NCBI RefSeq assembly: GCF_000421525.1
Contig: NZ_ATXE01000002.1
Coordinates: 62,001-126,000, forward strand
Origin: Aestuariimicrobium kwangyangense DSM 21549
GTDB taxonomy: Bacteria > Actinomycetota > Actinomycetes > Propionibacteriales > Propionibacteriaceae
Reading direction: 5' to 3'
DNA length: 64,000 nt
The notes under the pieces were generated by a model. It saw only the letters and a program-made list of their open reading frames with translations, was not told the origin of the DNA and did no database searches. This document shows, piece after piece, positions 25,679 to 34,055 of the stretch (positions within the stretch are counted from its first letter, which is position 1; each line of letters opens with the position of its first letter). Made by a program: the position numbers and the translations under genes.

Positions 25679-26488
25679 TCAGCTGCAGGGGTCGACCTTG
25701 GGTTCGGCCGGAGCCTTGAAACCCGATGCGCCGACAGTCTTCTCGATCGCCTTGGCCCAGTCGCCGCTCGAGACCATCTTCTCGATGGCGGTGTTGACCT
25801 TCTTGCAGAGTTCGACGTCGCCCTTCTTCAGACCGACGCCGTAGCGCTCCTCCGAGAACGGGGCCCCCACGACCTTGAGCTTGCCCTTGTAGGCGTCCTG
25901 GGCTGCGAAACCGGCGAGGATGACGTTGTCGGTGGTGACAGCGTCGATCGACCCATTGGCCAGCGCCTCAACGCACTTGGAATACGTGTCGAACTGCTGC
26001 AGGTCGACGCCGGGGACGACCTTCTTGACCTTCTCGGCCGAGGTCGAGCCGGTGACCGAGCACAGCTTCTTGCCGTCGAGGTCCTTCGGACCCGAGATGG
26101 TCGAGTCATTGGCGACCAGCAGGTCCTGACCAGCCACGAAGTACGGCCCGGCGAACGAGACCTTCTCCTTGCGCGCGTCGGTGATCGAATAGGTCGCGAA
26201 GATCAGCTTGACCTGCCCACCCTGGATGAGGTTCTCCCGTTGCGCCGAGGGGGACTCCTTCCACTCGATCTTGTTCTCGTCGTACCCGAGCTCCTTGGCG
26301 ACGTACTTGGCGACCTCGACGTCGAAGCCCTGGTAGGAGTCACCGACCTTCTGTCCCAGGCCCGGCTGGTCGAACTTGATGCCGATGGCGATCTTGTCGC
26401 CCGCGCCGGAGTTGTTGCCGCAGGCGGCCAGCGAGGTGGCGAGCAGGAGGGCGGCAGCCCCTGCCGCGATCTTGCGGGTGAGCTTCAT
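25679..26488 (-). CDS. gluB: glutamate-type ABC transporter substrate-binding lipoprotein
   Basis: A 269-residue secreted lipoprotein. The signal peptide ends in a lipobox LAAC with the cysteine at residue 23. The mature protein is a type-2 periplasmic-binding fold: IGIKFDQPGLG, YQGFDVEVAKYVAKELGY, RENLIQGGQVKLIFATYSIT and FAGPYFVAGQDLLV match GluB-type proteins. It lies second in gluABCD with a hairpin after it. Ligand preference for glutamate is by family similarity. Confidence 0.9.
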   Translation of the reverse strand: MKLTRKIAAGAAALLLATSLAACGNNSGAGDKIAIGIKFDQPGLGQKVGDSYQGFDVEVAKYVAKELGYDENKIEWKESPSAQRENLIQGGQVKLIFATYSITDARKEKVSFAGPYFVAGQDLLVANDSTISGPKDLDGKKLCSVTGSTSAEKVKKVVPGVDLQQFDTYSKCVEALANGSIDAVTTDNVILAGFAAQDAYKGKLKVVGAPFSEERYGVGLKKGDVELCKKVNTAIEKMVSSGDWAKAIEKTVGASGFKAPAEPKVDPCS

Positions 26489-26535
26489 GGTGAGCCTTTC
26501 GGTGGTGGATGGTGGCGGGTGGAACAGATCAGGGG

Positions 26536-27312
26536 TCAGTGCAGGATCTTCGACAAGAAGTCCTTGGCCCGATCGGACTGGGGTGAGGTGAAGAAGGCCT
26601 CGGGTTCGGCCTCCTCGACGATCTGGCCGTCGGCCATGAAGATGACCCGGTCGGCCGCCTTGCGGGCGAATCCCATCTCATGGGTGACCACGATCATCGT
26701 CATTCCCTGCTTGGCAAGTCCGACCATCACGTCGAGCACCTCGTTGACCATCTCGGGGTCGAGCGCAGAAGTGGGCTCGTCGAAGAGGATCACTTTGGGG
26801 TCCATGGCCAGCGCTCGGGCGATGGCGACACGCTGCTGCTGTCCTCCCGACAGTTGGGCCGGGTACTTCTGTGCCTGGGAGTCCACACCCACCCGGGTCA
26901 GGAGGTCCATGGCCTTGTCGCGGGACTTGGCAGCGCCCAGCCGGCGAACCTTGGTGGGTCCGAGCGTGACGTTGTCGAGGATCGACTTGTGGCTGAACAG
27001 GTTGAATGACTGGAAGACCATGCCGACGTCGGCGCGCAACTGGGCGAGGGCCTTGCCCTCCTCGGGCAGTCGCTGTCCGTCGATCAGGATCTCGCCCGAC
27101 TCAATGGTCTCGAGACGATTGATGGTGCGGCACAGGGTCGACTTGCCCGAGCCCGAAGGTCCGAGCACGACGACCACCTCGCCCTGACGCACGGTGAGGT
27201 TGATGTCCCGCAGCACATGGTTGTCGCCGAAGTGCTTGTTGACGTCCTTCAGCACGACCAGGTCGCGGCCCGAGGTGGACGGCGACTGCGAAGGCTCTGC
27301 GACTGCGCTCAT
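26536..27312 (-). CDS. gluA: glutamate-type ABC transporter ATP-binding protein
   Basis: The 258-residue ATPase of the importer. Walker A is GPSGSGKST, the Q-loop is [10 protein letters not shown], the signature is [15 protein letters not shown], Walker B is [13 protein letters not shown] and the H-loop is VTHEM. The ATG at 27312 is supported by TAGTGT seven bases upstream on the minus strand (leaderless); a longer opening to 27372 would include that box. It is first in the gluABCD operon. Confidence 0.93.
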   Translation of the reverse strand: MSAVAEPSQSPSTSGRDLVVLKDVNKHFGDNHVLRDINLTVRQGEVVVVLGPSGSGKSTLCRTINRLETIESGEILIDGQRLPEEGKALAQLRADVGMVFQSFNLFSHKSILDNVTLGPTKVRRLGAAKSRDKAMDLLTRVGVDSQAQKYPAQLSGGQQQRVAIARALAMDPKVILFDEPTSALDPEMVNEVLDVMVGLAKQGMTMIVVTHEMGFARKAADRVIFMADGQIVEEAEPEAFFTSPQSDRAKDFLSKILH

Positions 27313-27319
27313 GCCCGGA

Positions 27320-27325
27320 ACACTA
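27320..27325 (-). promoter_or_regulatory. -10 box of the gluABCD operon
   Basis: TAGTGT on the minus strand ends seven bases before the gluA ATG at 27312, predicting a leaderless operon transcript. Confidence 0.5.
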
Positions 27326-27406
27326 GGGCAAGCATGCGGGTGGGGGCTCGGGTTCGCTGCTGAGGCCACCATCTGTTGCCAACCTGTAACACCCTCCCGA
27401 GCGGAG

Positions 27407-28306
27407 TCAGCGGACCCTGAAACCCCAGCTCGCCGACCACTCCGCGCCCGGTTGCAGGATCACCAGACCGTCGTGCGTCGGCCCCGGGTTGAAGGCGTCG
27501 GGTCCGCAGCTCATGGGCTCGATGGCCAGCGACAGACGGTCCGCGGGGGTGTAGATCTGCAGCCAGGGCAGCTTCTCGTCCGCCCACAGGGTGATCTCGC
27601 CGTCTCGTCCGCGGACGTTCAGCTCCCAAGCCCCGTCGACGCCGGCAAAGGCACGGTCAAAGGTGCGAGCCCCGAGCGGGGCAGTGTCGTCCAACTGCTC
27701 GGACGTGCCCTGGGTGTCGATCAAGCTGATGGGCAGCAGGCGGTCGGCCTCGACGTCGAGGTACTGCCGGAACGGCGAGCGGACCACCCACTCGTCGATG
27801 GGGCCCCCGACCTTGACGTAGGGGTGGGCTGCGTATCCCCAGGGGGCGGGAGTCGAGCCGACGTTGCGGGCGCTGACCTCGACGGTGAGGCCGGTCTCGT
27901 CCACGCGGTGGGTCAGGATCGCCTCGACGCCGAAGGGGTAGCCCGGCTGCGGGAGCACGCGGACCTGCTGTTCGACCTCGGTGTCGGTGTGATGCACCAA
28001 CTGCCACGGCACCCAGGCCACCAGCCCGTGCAGGGCGGTGAAGCGGTCGATCTCGTTGACCGGAAGCTGGTGCTCGGCACCGTCGAAGCCATAGCGACCA
28101 TCGCGGATCCGGTTGGGCCACGGCAGGAGTTGTTGACCTTGGCTCCCCTGCGGGATGTCCTCGGGCCCGAACCCCCACAGGCGTTCGTGGCCACCGATGG
28201 TCAGGCTGCGCAGCGTGGCGCCCTGCTCGGTGACGACGGCCGAGACCTCGCCCGCGCTGATCTGGTACTGCTCGCCGGTGGGGTGGTGGGCTGCTGGTGC
28301 GTGCAT
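27407..28306 (-). CDS. aldose 1-epimerase family protein (GalM-like)
   Basis: A 299-residue protein of the galactose mutarotase superfamily, expected to interconvert alpha and beta anomers of a hexose or to act on a sugar phosphate. Visible landmarks are [20 protein letters not shown] (substrate-site asparagine/arginine), the catalytic-histidine region [16 protein letters not shown] and the glutamate-containing [23 protein letters not shown]. The ATG at 28306 is seven bases after TAGCGT. It is divergent from miaB. The exact sugar is unknown. Confidence 0.88.
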   Translation of the reverse strand: MHAPAAHHPTGEQYQISAGEVSAVVTEQGATLRSLTIGGHERLWGFGPEDIPQGSQGQQLLPWPNRIRDGRYGFDGAEHQLPVNEIDRFTALHGLVAWVPWQLVHHTDTEVEQQVRVLPQPGYPFGVEAILTHRVDETGLTVEVSARNVGSTPAPWGYAAHPYVKVGGPIDEWVVRSPFRQYLDVEADRLLPISLIDTQGTSEQLDDTAPLGARTFDRAFAGVDGAWELNVRGRDGEITLWADEKLPWLQIYTPADRLSLAIEPMSCGPDAFNPGPTHDGLVILQPGAEWSASWGFRVR

Positions 28307-28313
28307 GGACGTC

Positions 28314-28319
28314 ACGCTA
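28314..28319 (-). promoter_or_regulatory. -10 box of the aldose 1-epimerase-like gene
   Basis: TAGCGT on the minus strand ends seven bases before the ATG at 28306. Confidence 0.45.
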
Positions 28320-28397
28320 GCCACTTTGCTGCGACCGTGCGGGCGCCGGGGACGATGGTCGGGCTCCCAGTTCGGCGCCGGTAGAATCCGGCCCATC

Positions 28398-29864
28398 ATG
28401 ACGTCTCCCACCATCGCCCGGCGCACCTACCAGGTCGTGACCTACGGCTGCCAGATGAACGTTCACGACTCGGAGCGGATCTCGGGTCTGCTCGAGGACG
28501 CTGGTTACGTCCGCACGGAGGCGGACGACCAAGCCGACCTGGTCGTGTTCAACACCTGCGCCGTTCGGGAGAATGCCGACAACAAGTTGTACGGGAATCT
28601 CGGGCACATCGCCTCGGTCAAGGCCGTCCGTCCGGGGATGCAGATCGCCGTGGGCGGGTGCATGGCCCAGAAGGACCGGGACACGATCACACGCCGCGCG
28701 CCGTGGGTCGACGTGGTCTTCGGTACCCACAATGTCGGCTCGTTGCCCGTCCTGCTCGAGCGCGCGCGCATCGAACAGGAGGCGCAGGTCGAGATCGTCG
28801 AGGCCCTGCAGACCTTCCCGTCCAACCTGCCGACCCGTCGTGACTCCGCCTACTCGGCCTGGGTCTCGATCTCGGTGGGGTGCAACAACACCTGCACCTT
28901 CTGCATCGTCCCGGCCCTGCGTGGCAAGGAGACGGATCGGCGTCCGGGCGACATTCTGCGCGAGATCGAGACGCTGGTGGCCGAAGGAGTGCAGGAGATC
29001 ACCCTGCTCGGCCAGAACGTCAACTCCTACGGAGTCGAGTTCGGTGATCGTGGTGCGTTCGCCAAGCTGTTGCGTGCCTGCGGTGGGGTCGAGGGGCTTG
29101 AGCGGGTGAGGTTCACCAGCCCGCACCCGGCCGCCTTCACCGATGACGTGATCGAGGCCATGGCCGAGACCCCCAACGTCATGCCGCAGCTGCACATGCC
29201 CCTGCAATCCGGGTCGGACCGCATCCTGCGGGAGATGCGCCGCTCGTACCGGGCGGAGCGCTACCTCGGGATCATCGAGCGGGTCCGCGCGGCAATGCCC
29301 GAGGCGGCCATCACGACCGACCTGATCGTGGGTTTCCCCGGCGAGACCGAGGACGACTTCCGCCAGACCCTCGACGTCGTGGCCGCCTCGCGTTTCGCAG
29401 CCGCGTTCACATTCCAGTACTCGATCCGCCCGGGGACACCGGCGGCGACCATGCCCGACCAGGTGCCCAAGCCCGTCGTCCAGGAGCGCTACGACCGATT
29501 GCTGGAGCTGGTGAACGACGTGGCCCACCGCGAGAACCAGGGGCTCGAGGGACGTGAAGTCGAAGTGATGTTCGCCGACGGAGAGGGTCGCAAGGACCAA
29601 GCCACCCACCGCATGAGCGGTCGCGCCCGCGACAACCGTCTCGTCCACGTCACCGTGCCCGGGGACGCTGCCCAGCGCCCGCGCCCCGGTGACATCGCCA
29701 CGACCGTGGTCACCCACGCCGCCCCACACCACCTGAACGCCGACGCCGGCATCACCGACCTGCGTCGCACCCGGGGCGGGGATGCCTGGCAGCGGCGTCA
29801 GGAGACTCCTGCGGTGTCTGCGGGCGTCTCCTTGGGCATGCCGACGCTTCGGCCCACGTCCTGA
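28398..29864 (+). CDS. miaB: tRNA-2-methylthio-N6-dimethylallyladenosine synthase MiaB
   Basis: MiaB adds the methylthio group to i6A37 of tRNAs reading UNN codons, acting after MiaA. The 488-residue protein has the MTTase domain ([43 protein letters not shown]), the radical-SAM motif CNNTCTFC and a C-terminal TRAM domain. A 40-residue extension follows TRAM. TAGAAT at 28382-28387 is a good -10 box ten bases before the ATG, so the leader is a few bases long. miaA follows about 770 bases downstream, after an unrelated small gene. Confidence 0.96.
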   Translation: MTSPTIARRTYQVVTYGCQMNVHDSERISGLLEDAGYVRTEADDQADLVVFNTCAVRENADNKLYGNLGHIASVKAVRPGMQIAVGGCMAQKDRDTITRRAPWVDVVFGTHNVGSLPVLLERARIEQEAQVEIVEALQTFPSNLPTRRDSAYSAWVSISVGCNNTCTFCIVPALRGKETDRRPGDILREIETLVAEGVQEITLLGQNVNSYGVEFGDRGAFAKLLRACGGVEGLERVRFTSPHPAAFTDDVIEAMAETPNVMPQLHMPLQSGSDRILREMRRSYRAERYLGIIERVRAAMPEAAITTDLIVGFPGETEDDFRQTLDVVAASRFAAAFTFQYSIRPGTPAATMPDQVPKPVVQERYDRLLELVNDVAHRENQGLEGREVEVMFADGEGRKDQATHRMSGRARDNRLVHVTVPGDAAQRPRPGDIATTVVTHAAPHHLNADAGITDLRRTRGGDAWQRRQETPAVSAGVSLGMPTLRPTS

Positions 29865-29911
29865 CCCGTTGATCGGTCCACGCGAACTGGACGCAGGACG
29901 GGCTGAACGCA

Positions 29912-29943
29912 GAAGGGGACGAGCGGCTTCGCTCGTCCCCTTC
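29912..29943. terminator. terminator after miaB
   Basis: Perfect 14-bp inverted repeat GAAGGGGACGAGCG / CGCTCGTCCCCTTC with a GCTT loop. It lies between miaB and the convergent antitoxin-like gene and can serve both. Confidence 0.85.
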
Positions 29944-29960
29944 GTCATGCTGGAGTTTCG

Positions 29961-29990
29961 GGTACCGCTGGTGTGCCGGTACCGCTGGTG
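29961..29990. repeat. 13-bp direct repeat
   Basis: GGTACCGCTGGTG occurs at 29961-29973 and 29978-29990 in the non-coding gap downstream of the antitoxin-like gene. Confidence 0.6.
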
Positions 29991-30023
29991 ATGGTGTTCG
30001 TGCTGCTTGATGTGCAGCGGCAA

Positions 30024-30245
30024 TCAGAGGTTGCCGGTCTTGTCCTCGATGAAGGCCTGACCTCGGTCAACCTGGCCTGAGTACTTGCCGCCGGTCTTGT
30101 CGTCGACGAAGTCGCCCGCCTGCTCCACGCCACCATCGATCTGGTCTGCGTGCTGGTTCGCCAGCTCCTGGCCCTTGTTGACCAGGTCGGAGTCATTGCT
30201 GTCGTCACCGTCGAACGCATTCTTCACATCGTCAAGCAGTCCCAT
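30024..30245 (-). CDS. MT0933-type antitoxin-like small protein, no adjacent toxin
   Basis: A 73-residue acidic, helix-rich protein: MGLLDDVKNAFDGDD, a central QHADQIDGGVEQAGDFVDD and KTGGKYSGQVDRGQAFIEDK. This resembles the actinobacterial MT0933/Rv0909 antitoxin family (DFVDxKTGGKY). The ATG at 30245 follows AGAAGGGAGA. Its usual toxin partner is not next to it: upstream on the same strand is a repeat-filled gap, and downstream is the miaB terminator. It may therefore be an orphan or serve another role such as stress protection. A CsbD-like protein was considered and fits less well. Confidence 0.75.
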   Translation of the reverse strand: MGLLDDVKNAFDGDDSNDSDLVNKGQELANQHADQIDGGVEQAGDFVDDKTGGKYSGQVDRGQAFIEDKTGNL

Positions 30246-30364
30246 GTGGTCTCCCTTCTGCGTGCGATCCCCGGAGGGCTTGGATCCACTGTGCACACGA
30301 GCGATCCGGCTGTCAGGCGTTCGCGTCAGATTTCTCCCACGATGGTCGTCGATGGGCTCCCGGG

Positions 30365-30540
30365 TTGCCCCAGTTCCAGCGCCTTGCCTCCCTTCCGTCC
30401 AGTTGCCTCCCTTCCGTCCCAGTTGCCCGCCTTCCGTCCCAGTTGCCCTCACGGGGAGCAGTTGCCCTAGGGGAGGGACAGGGCAGGTGCACCGGATGGG
30501 GGCAGGTTGGCGGGAACGAGGGCAGGTGCAACCGGACGAG
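30365..30540. repeat. array of about 19-20-bp periodic units in the gap before miaA
   Basis: The gap 30246-30631 holds no gene. TTGCC recurs at 30365, 30384, 30403, 30423, 30443 and 30462 (steps 19, 19, 20, 20, 19). Three middle units share CTTCCGTCC. GGCAGGT then recurs at 30482, 30501 and 30521 (steps 19, 20), so the period continues through both motifs. A 20-base step is not a multiple of three, so this is not a coding repeat. The function is unknown. Confidence 0.7.
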
Positions 30541-30631
30541 GCGTCGCTGCCGCGGACCAGACGCGGAACGCCCGATGCCCCGGCCCTGCCCATCCGCCAC
30601 CGGCTCCCTCGGGGGCTGGCAGAATGACGGG

Positions 30632-31549
30632 GTGCCCACGTCCGTCCCGTTGATCGTCCTGGTCGGCCCCACGGCCAGTGGGAAGTCGCAGCTGGCCGTC
30701 GACCTGGCCTGCACGCTGTCGGCCGCCGGACGTCCCAGTGAGATCGTCAACGCCGACTCCATGGCGGTCTATCGGGGGATGGACATCGGCACGGCGAAGC
30801 CCACCCCTGACCAACGTGGGGCCGTCCGCCACCACCTGGTCGACATCTGGGAGCCCGCGGTCACCGCGTCGGTGGCCGAGTTCCAGGAACTGGCGCGAGA
30901 CGTGATCGCGACGCTGCGGTCGCACGGCACCATCCCCGTCCTGGTGGGCGGATCTGCCCTCTACACCCACGCCATCACCGACGAGTTCGACTTCCCCGGA
31001 ACCGATCCACGGGTGAGGGCCGCATGGCAGCACCGTTGCGAGACGGTGGGGGCAGAGGCCCTGCACGCCGAACTCGCCGCCATTGCCCCCGAGGTGGCGG
31101 AGCGGATCGAGCCCGGGAACGCCCGCCGAATCGTCCGGGCCCTCGAAGTCATCTCGCTGACGGGCACCTTCAGCGCCAGCCTGCCGGAACCCACCTACGC
31201 CCTGGACGAGGTGCACCAGTTCGGCCTCGAGGTCGAACGTGGTGTGATGGACGCCCGGATCGCCCAACGGGTCGACGAGATGTGGGAGCAGGGATTCGTC
31301 GACGAGGTGCGTCGACTCGAGGCCCAGGGCCTGAGATCGGCACGCACGGCGTCGCGAGCCCTCGGCTATCGACAGGTGCTCGATCATCTCGCCGGCGCCT
31401 GCACCGAGGAGGAGGCCCGGCTGGCCACGGTGGCCCAGACCCGACGCTTTGCCCGCAAGCAGCTGGGTTGGTTCAGGCGGGATCCACGGATCACCTGGTT
31501 GCCCGCGGACGACCCGGCCAACGTCGATCGGGTCATCGAGTCGCTATGA
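30632..31549 (+). CDS. miaA: tRNA dimethylallyltransferase MiaA
   Basis: MiaA transfers a dimethylallyl group to A37 of tRNAs, the step before MiaB. The 305-residue protein starts at GTG 30632 and has the P-loop GPTASGKS (12-19), then IVNADSMAVYRGMDIGTAKP, GGSALYTHAI and RRIVRALEV. CAGAAT ends six bases before the GTG, a weak leaderless -10. The much longer upstream opening from 30365 only reflects the non-coding repeat region. It heads the run miaA-dapF-hflX. Confidence 0.95.
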   Translation: MPTSVPLIVLVGPTASGKSQLAVDLACTLSAAGRPSEIVNADSMAVYRGMDIGTAKPTPDQRGAVRHHLVDIWEPAVTASVAEFQELARDVIATLRSHGTIPVLVGGSALYTHAITDEFDFPGTDPRVRAAWQHRCETVGAEALHAELAAIAPEVAERIEPGNARRIVRALEVISLTGTFSASLPEPTYALDEVHQFGLEVERGVMDARIAQRVDEMWEQGFVDEVRRLEAQGLRSARTASRALGYRQVLDHLAGACTEEEARLATVAQTRRFARKQLGWFRRDPRITWLPADDPANVDRVIESL

Positions 31550-31616
31550 GCTGAACCGCCGGTGCACCCGTCAGGGAGCGTGAAAGACTGCGGGGATCAC
31601 ACCACGGGAGGCACAC

Positions 31617-32435
31617 GTGCGCAGGATCAGGTTCGCCAAGGGTCAAGGCACCGGCAACGACTTCGTGATCGTGGCCGATCGGCACAATACGATGCCGTTG
31701 TCGGCCAATGATGTGCGTACCCTCACCGATCGCCACTTCGGAATCGGTGGCGACGGAGTGTTGCGTGCGGTGAAGGCCGAGCACATCCCCGAGTGGGACG
31801 GCGATCCCGACCTGTGGTTCATGGACTACCGGAACGCCGATGGCTCCATCGCCGAGATGTGCGGCAACGGGCTCAGGGTCTTCGTGCGCTACCTGATGGA
31901 GAACGACTGGCTCAACCAACCCCGGATCGCCACGCGTGCCGGGGAGCGTGCCGTCCAGGTCACCAACGACGGCACCTTCACCGTCGACATGGGCGAGGTG
32001 ACGCTGGGTGGCACCGTGGAGGTCGACCTGGATGGGCGCAACTGGTCAGCCACCGTCGTCGACGTCGGCAACCCCCACGCGGTCGTGTTGCTTGACGAGG
32101 GCACCGACCTTGCGGGGCTCCCGGTGCAACAGCAGCCCAGGTGGCAGCCATCCGAGGCCTTCCCCGAGGGTGCGAATGTCGAGTTCGTCGTGCCCACCGG
32201 CGAGCGCTCGATCGCGCTCAGGGTGCACGAACGGGGTAGCGGCGAGACCCTGTCATGCGGCACTGGGGTGGTCGCGGCGGCGGCCGCGTTCGCCCGGGCC
32301 AGTGGGGGCGGTCCGGGCAGCTATGCGGTGACCGTTCCCGGTGGCCAACTGTGGGTCGGCCTGGGTGAGCAGAGAGCGACCTTGACCGGTCCGGCGGTGC
32401 TCGTGGCAACCGGCGAGACCAGCCTGCCCGACTGA
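31617..32435 (+). CDS. dapF: diaminopimelate epimerase
   Basis: DapF converts LL- to meso-diaminopimelate for lysine and peptidoglycan. The 272-residue protein has both catalytic cysteines: C82 in EMCGNGLR and C214 in SCGTGVVA. It also shows KGQGTGNDFV at the start and DVGNPHAV. The start is GTG at 31617, with GGGAGG upstream. It lies between miaA and hflX, the usual actinobacterial order. Confidence 0.97.
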   Translation: MRRIRFAKGQGTGNDFVIVADRHNTMPLSANDVRTLTDRHFGIGGDGVLRAVKAEHIPEWDGDPDLWFMDYRNADGSIAEMCGNGLRVFVRYLMENDWLNQPRIATRAGERAVQVTNDGTFTVDMGEVTLGGTVEVDLDGRNWSATVVDVGNPHAVVLLDEGTDLAGLPVQQQPRWQPSEAFPEGANVEFVVPTGERSIALRVHERGSGETLSCGTGVVAAAAAFARASGGGPGSYAVTVPGGQLWVGLGEQRATLTGPAVLVATGETSLPD

Positions 32436-32480
32436 ATTGCGCTGGTCGTGTGACGGTTCGGCTGGCAAAATGGATGGACG

Positions 32481-34010
32481 ATGACCCAAGCACCCCAGCA
32501 TTCGCTCGAGCCCAGCGACCTCGACGCCCTTGAACTCCCGACCACAGACGTCGACCCCGGCGGACTCGATGACGAGGACGACTACCTCGAGGGGGACGAG
32601 CTCAGCGACCCGTGGGCCGAACCCGACCCCGAGGAGGACCAGAGCTTCGACGGTGACCAGATCGACCTCGCTGCTCGGCACAGCCTGCGCCGAGTGGCGG
32701 GCATCTCGACCGAGCTCGAGGACGTCACCGAGGTCGAGTACCGCCAACTCCGACTCGAGCGGGTGGTGCTGGTTTCCGTCTGGACCTCCGGCACCGAGCA
32801 GGACGTCGACAACGCCATGGCTGAACTCAAACTGCTGGCAGAGACCGCCGGCTCGCAGGTGCTGGAGGGGCTCGTCCAGCGCAGGAAGTCTCCCGACCCT
32901 GCCACCTACATCGGACGCGGCAAGGTCGACGAGGTACGTGAGGTGGTCATGGCCACCGGCGCCGACACCGTGATCTGCGACGGGGAACTGCAACCTGCCC
33001 AGCTGCGCAACCTCGAGGACCGGATCAAGGTGAAGGTCGTCGACCGGACCGCGCTGATCCTCGACATCTTCGCCCAGCACGCCAAGAGCGTCGAAGGCAA
33101 GGCCCAGGTGGAACTGGCCCAGCTGAGCTACCTCAAGCAGCGGTTGCGTGGGTGGGGTGGGAACCTCTCCCGCCAGGCCGGCGGGCGTGCGGCCGGTGGC
33201 GCGGGAATCGGTGGCCGTGGCCCCGGTGAGACGAAGATCGAGACGGACAGGCGCCGGATCAACACTCGCATCGCCCAGTTGCGGGCCCGGCTGCGCGAGA
33301 TGGACGGGGTTCGGGAGACCAAGCGCGCCGATCGCGTGCGCAACCGGATCCCCTCGGTTGCGATCGTGGGCTACACCAACGCGGGCAAGTCGTCCCTGCT
33401 CAACCGTCTCACCCACGCGGGGGTGCTGGTCGAGGACGCGCTGTTCGCCACCCTTGACCCGACCACGCGCCGCACCAACGCCTCCGACGGACGGGTGTTC
33501 ACCCTCACCGACACCGTCGGCTTCGTGCGCCACCTTCCCCACGACCTGGTGGCGGCCTTCGCCTCGACCCTGGAGGAGTCCACCCAGGCCGACCTGCTGC
33601 TGCACGTGGTCGACGGTTCCGACCCCGACCCGATCGGGCAGATCAATGCGGTGCGGACGGTGCTCAACGACATCGGGGCCGGTCACCGTGCCGAGCAGAT
33701 GGTGATCAACAAGATCGACCGTGCCGACCCGGACACCCTCACCATGCTTCGCAGCCAGTACCCCGACGCCGTGTTCGTGTCAGCGCGCACGGGTGAGGGC
33801 ATCGATGAGCTCAGGCGCGTCACCGAGGCGAGGTTGCCGGTGCCCGAGGTCGAGGTGACGGCCATGGTTCCCTACGCACGCGGTGACCTGATCGACAAGA
33901 TCCACCGCACCGGCCAGTTGGTGACCAGCGAACACACCGCGGACGGCACCCTGGTGACGGCCCATGTCCATCCCGGACTCGCGGCAGAGATCGAGCCCTA
34001 CCGGCGCTGA
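32481..34010 (+). CDS. hflX: ribosome-associated GTPase HflX
   Basis: HflX binds the 50S subunit and helps rescue or split stalled ribosomes. The 509-residue protein has an acidic N-terminal extension (about 1-65), the HflX N-domain (TYIGRGKVDEV, ICDGELQPAQLRNLED), the glycine-rich linker GGRAAGGAGIGGRGPGE and the G domain. G motifs are G1 GYTNAGKSS, G3 DTVGF, G4 NKID and G5 SART. The ATG at 32481 is about nine bases after CAAAAT, a weak -10. Length is normal for actinobacteria. Confidence 0.95.
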   Translation: MTQAPQHSLEPSDLDALELPTTDVDPGGLDDEDDYLEGDELSDPWAEPDPEEDQSFDGDQIDLAARHSLRRVAGISTELEDVTEVEYRQLRLERVVLVSVWTSGTEQDVDNAMAELKLLAETAGSQVLEGLVQRRKSPDPATYIGRGKVDEVREVVMATGADTVICDGELQPAQLRNLEDRIKVKVVDRTALILDIFAQHAKSVEGKAQVELAQLSYLKQRLRGWGGNLSRQAGGRAAGGAGIGGRGPGETKIETDRRRINTRIAQLRARLREMDGVRETKRADRVRNRIPSVAIVGYTNAGKSSLLNRLTHAGVLVEDALFATLDPTTRRTNASDGRVFTLTDTVGFVRHLPHDLVAAFASTLEESTQADLLLHVVDGSDPDPIGQINAVRTVLNDIGAGHRAEQMVINKIDRADPDTLTMLRSQYPDAVFVSARTGEGIDELRRVTEARLPVPEVEVTAMVPYARGDLIDKIHRTGQLVTSEHTADGTLVTAHVHPGLAAEIEPYRR

Positions 34011-34043
34011 GGTCGGGCGCCGAGGAATGTCGGACGCGTTCGT

Positions 34044-34049
34044 TAACAT
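34044..34049 (+). promoter_or_regulatory. -10 box of dinG
   Basis: TAACAT ends six bases before the GTG at 34056, the leaderless pattern. No good LexA box overlaps it. Confidence 0.55.
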
Positions 34050-34055
34050 GACCGG

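Noticed and set aside
34029-34046. LexA box before dinG
   Set aside because: CGGACGCGTTCGTTAAC has SOS-like halves but only a two-base spacer, so it does not fit the N4 consensus.
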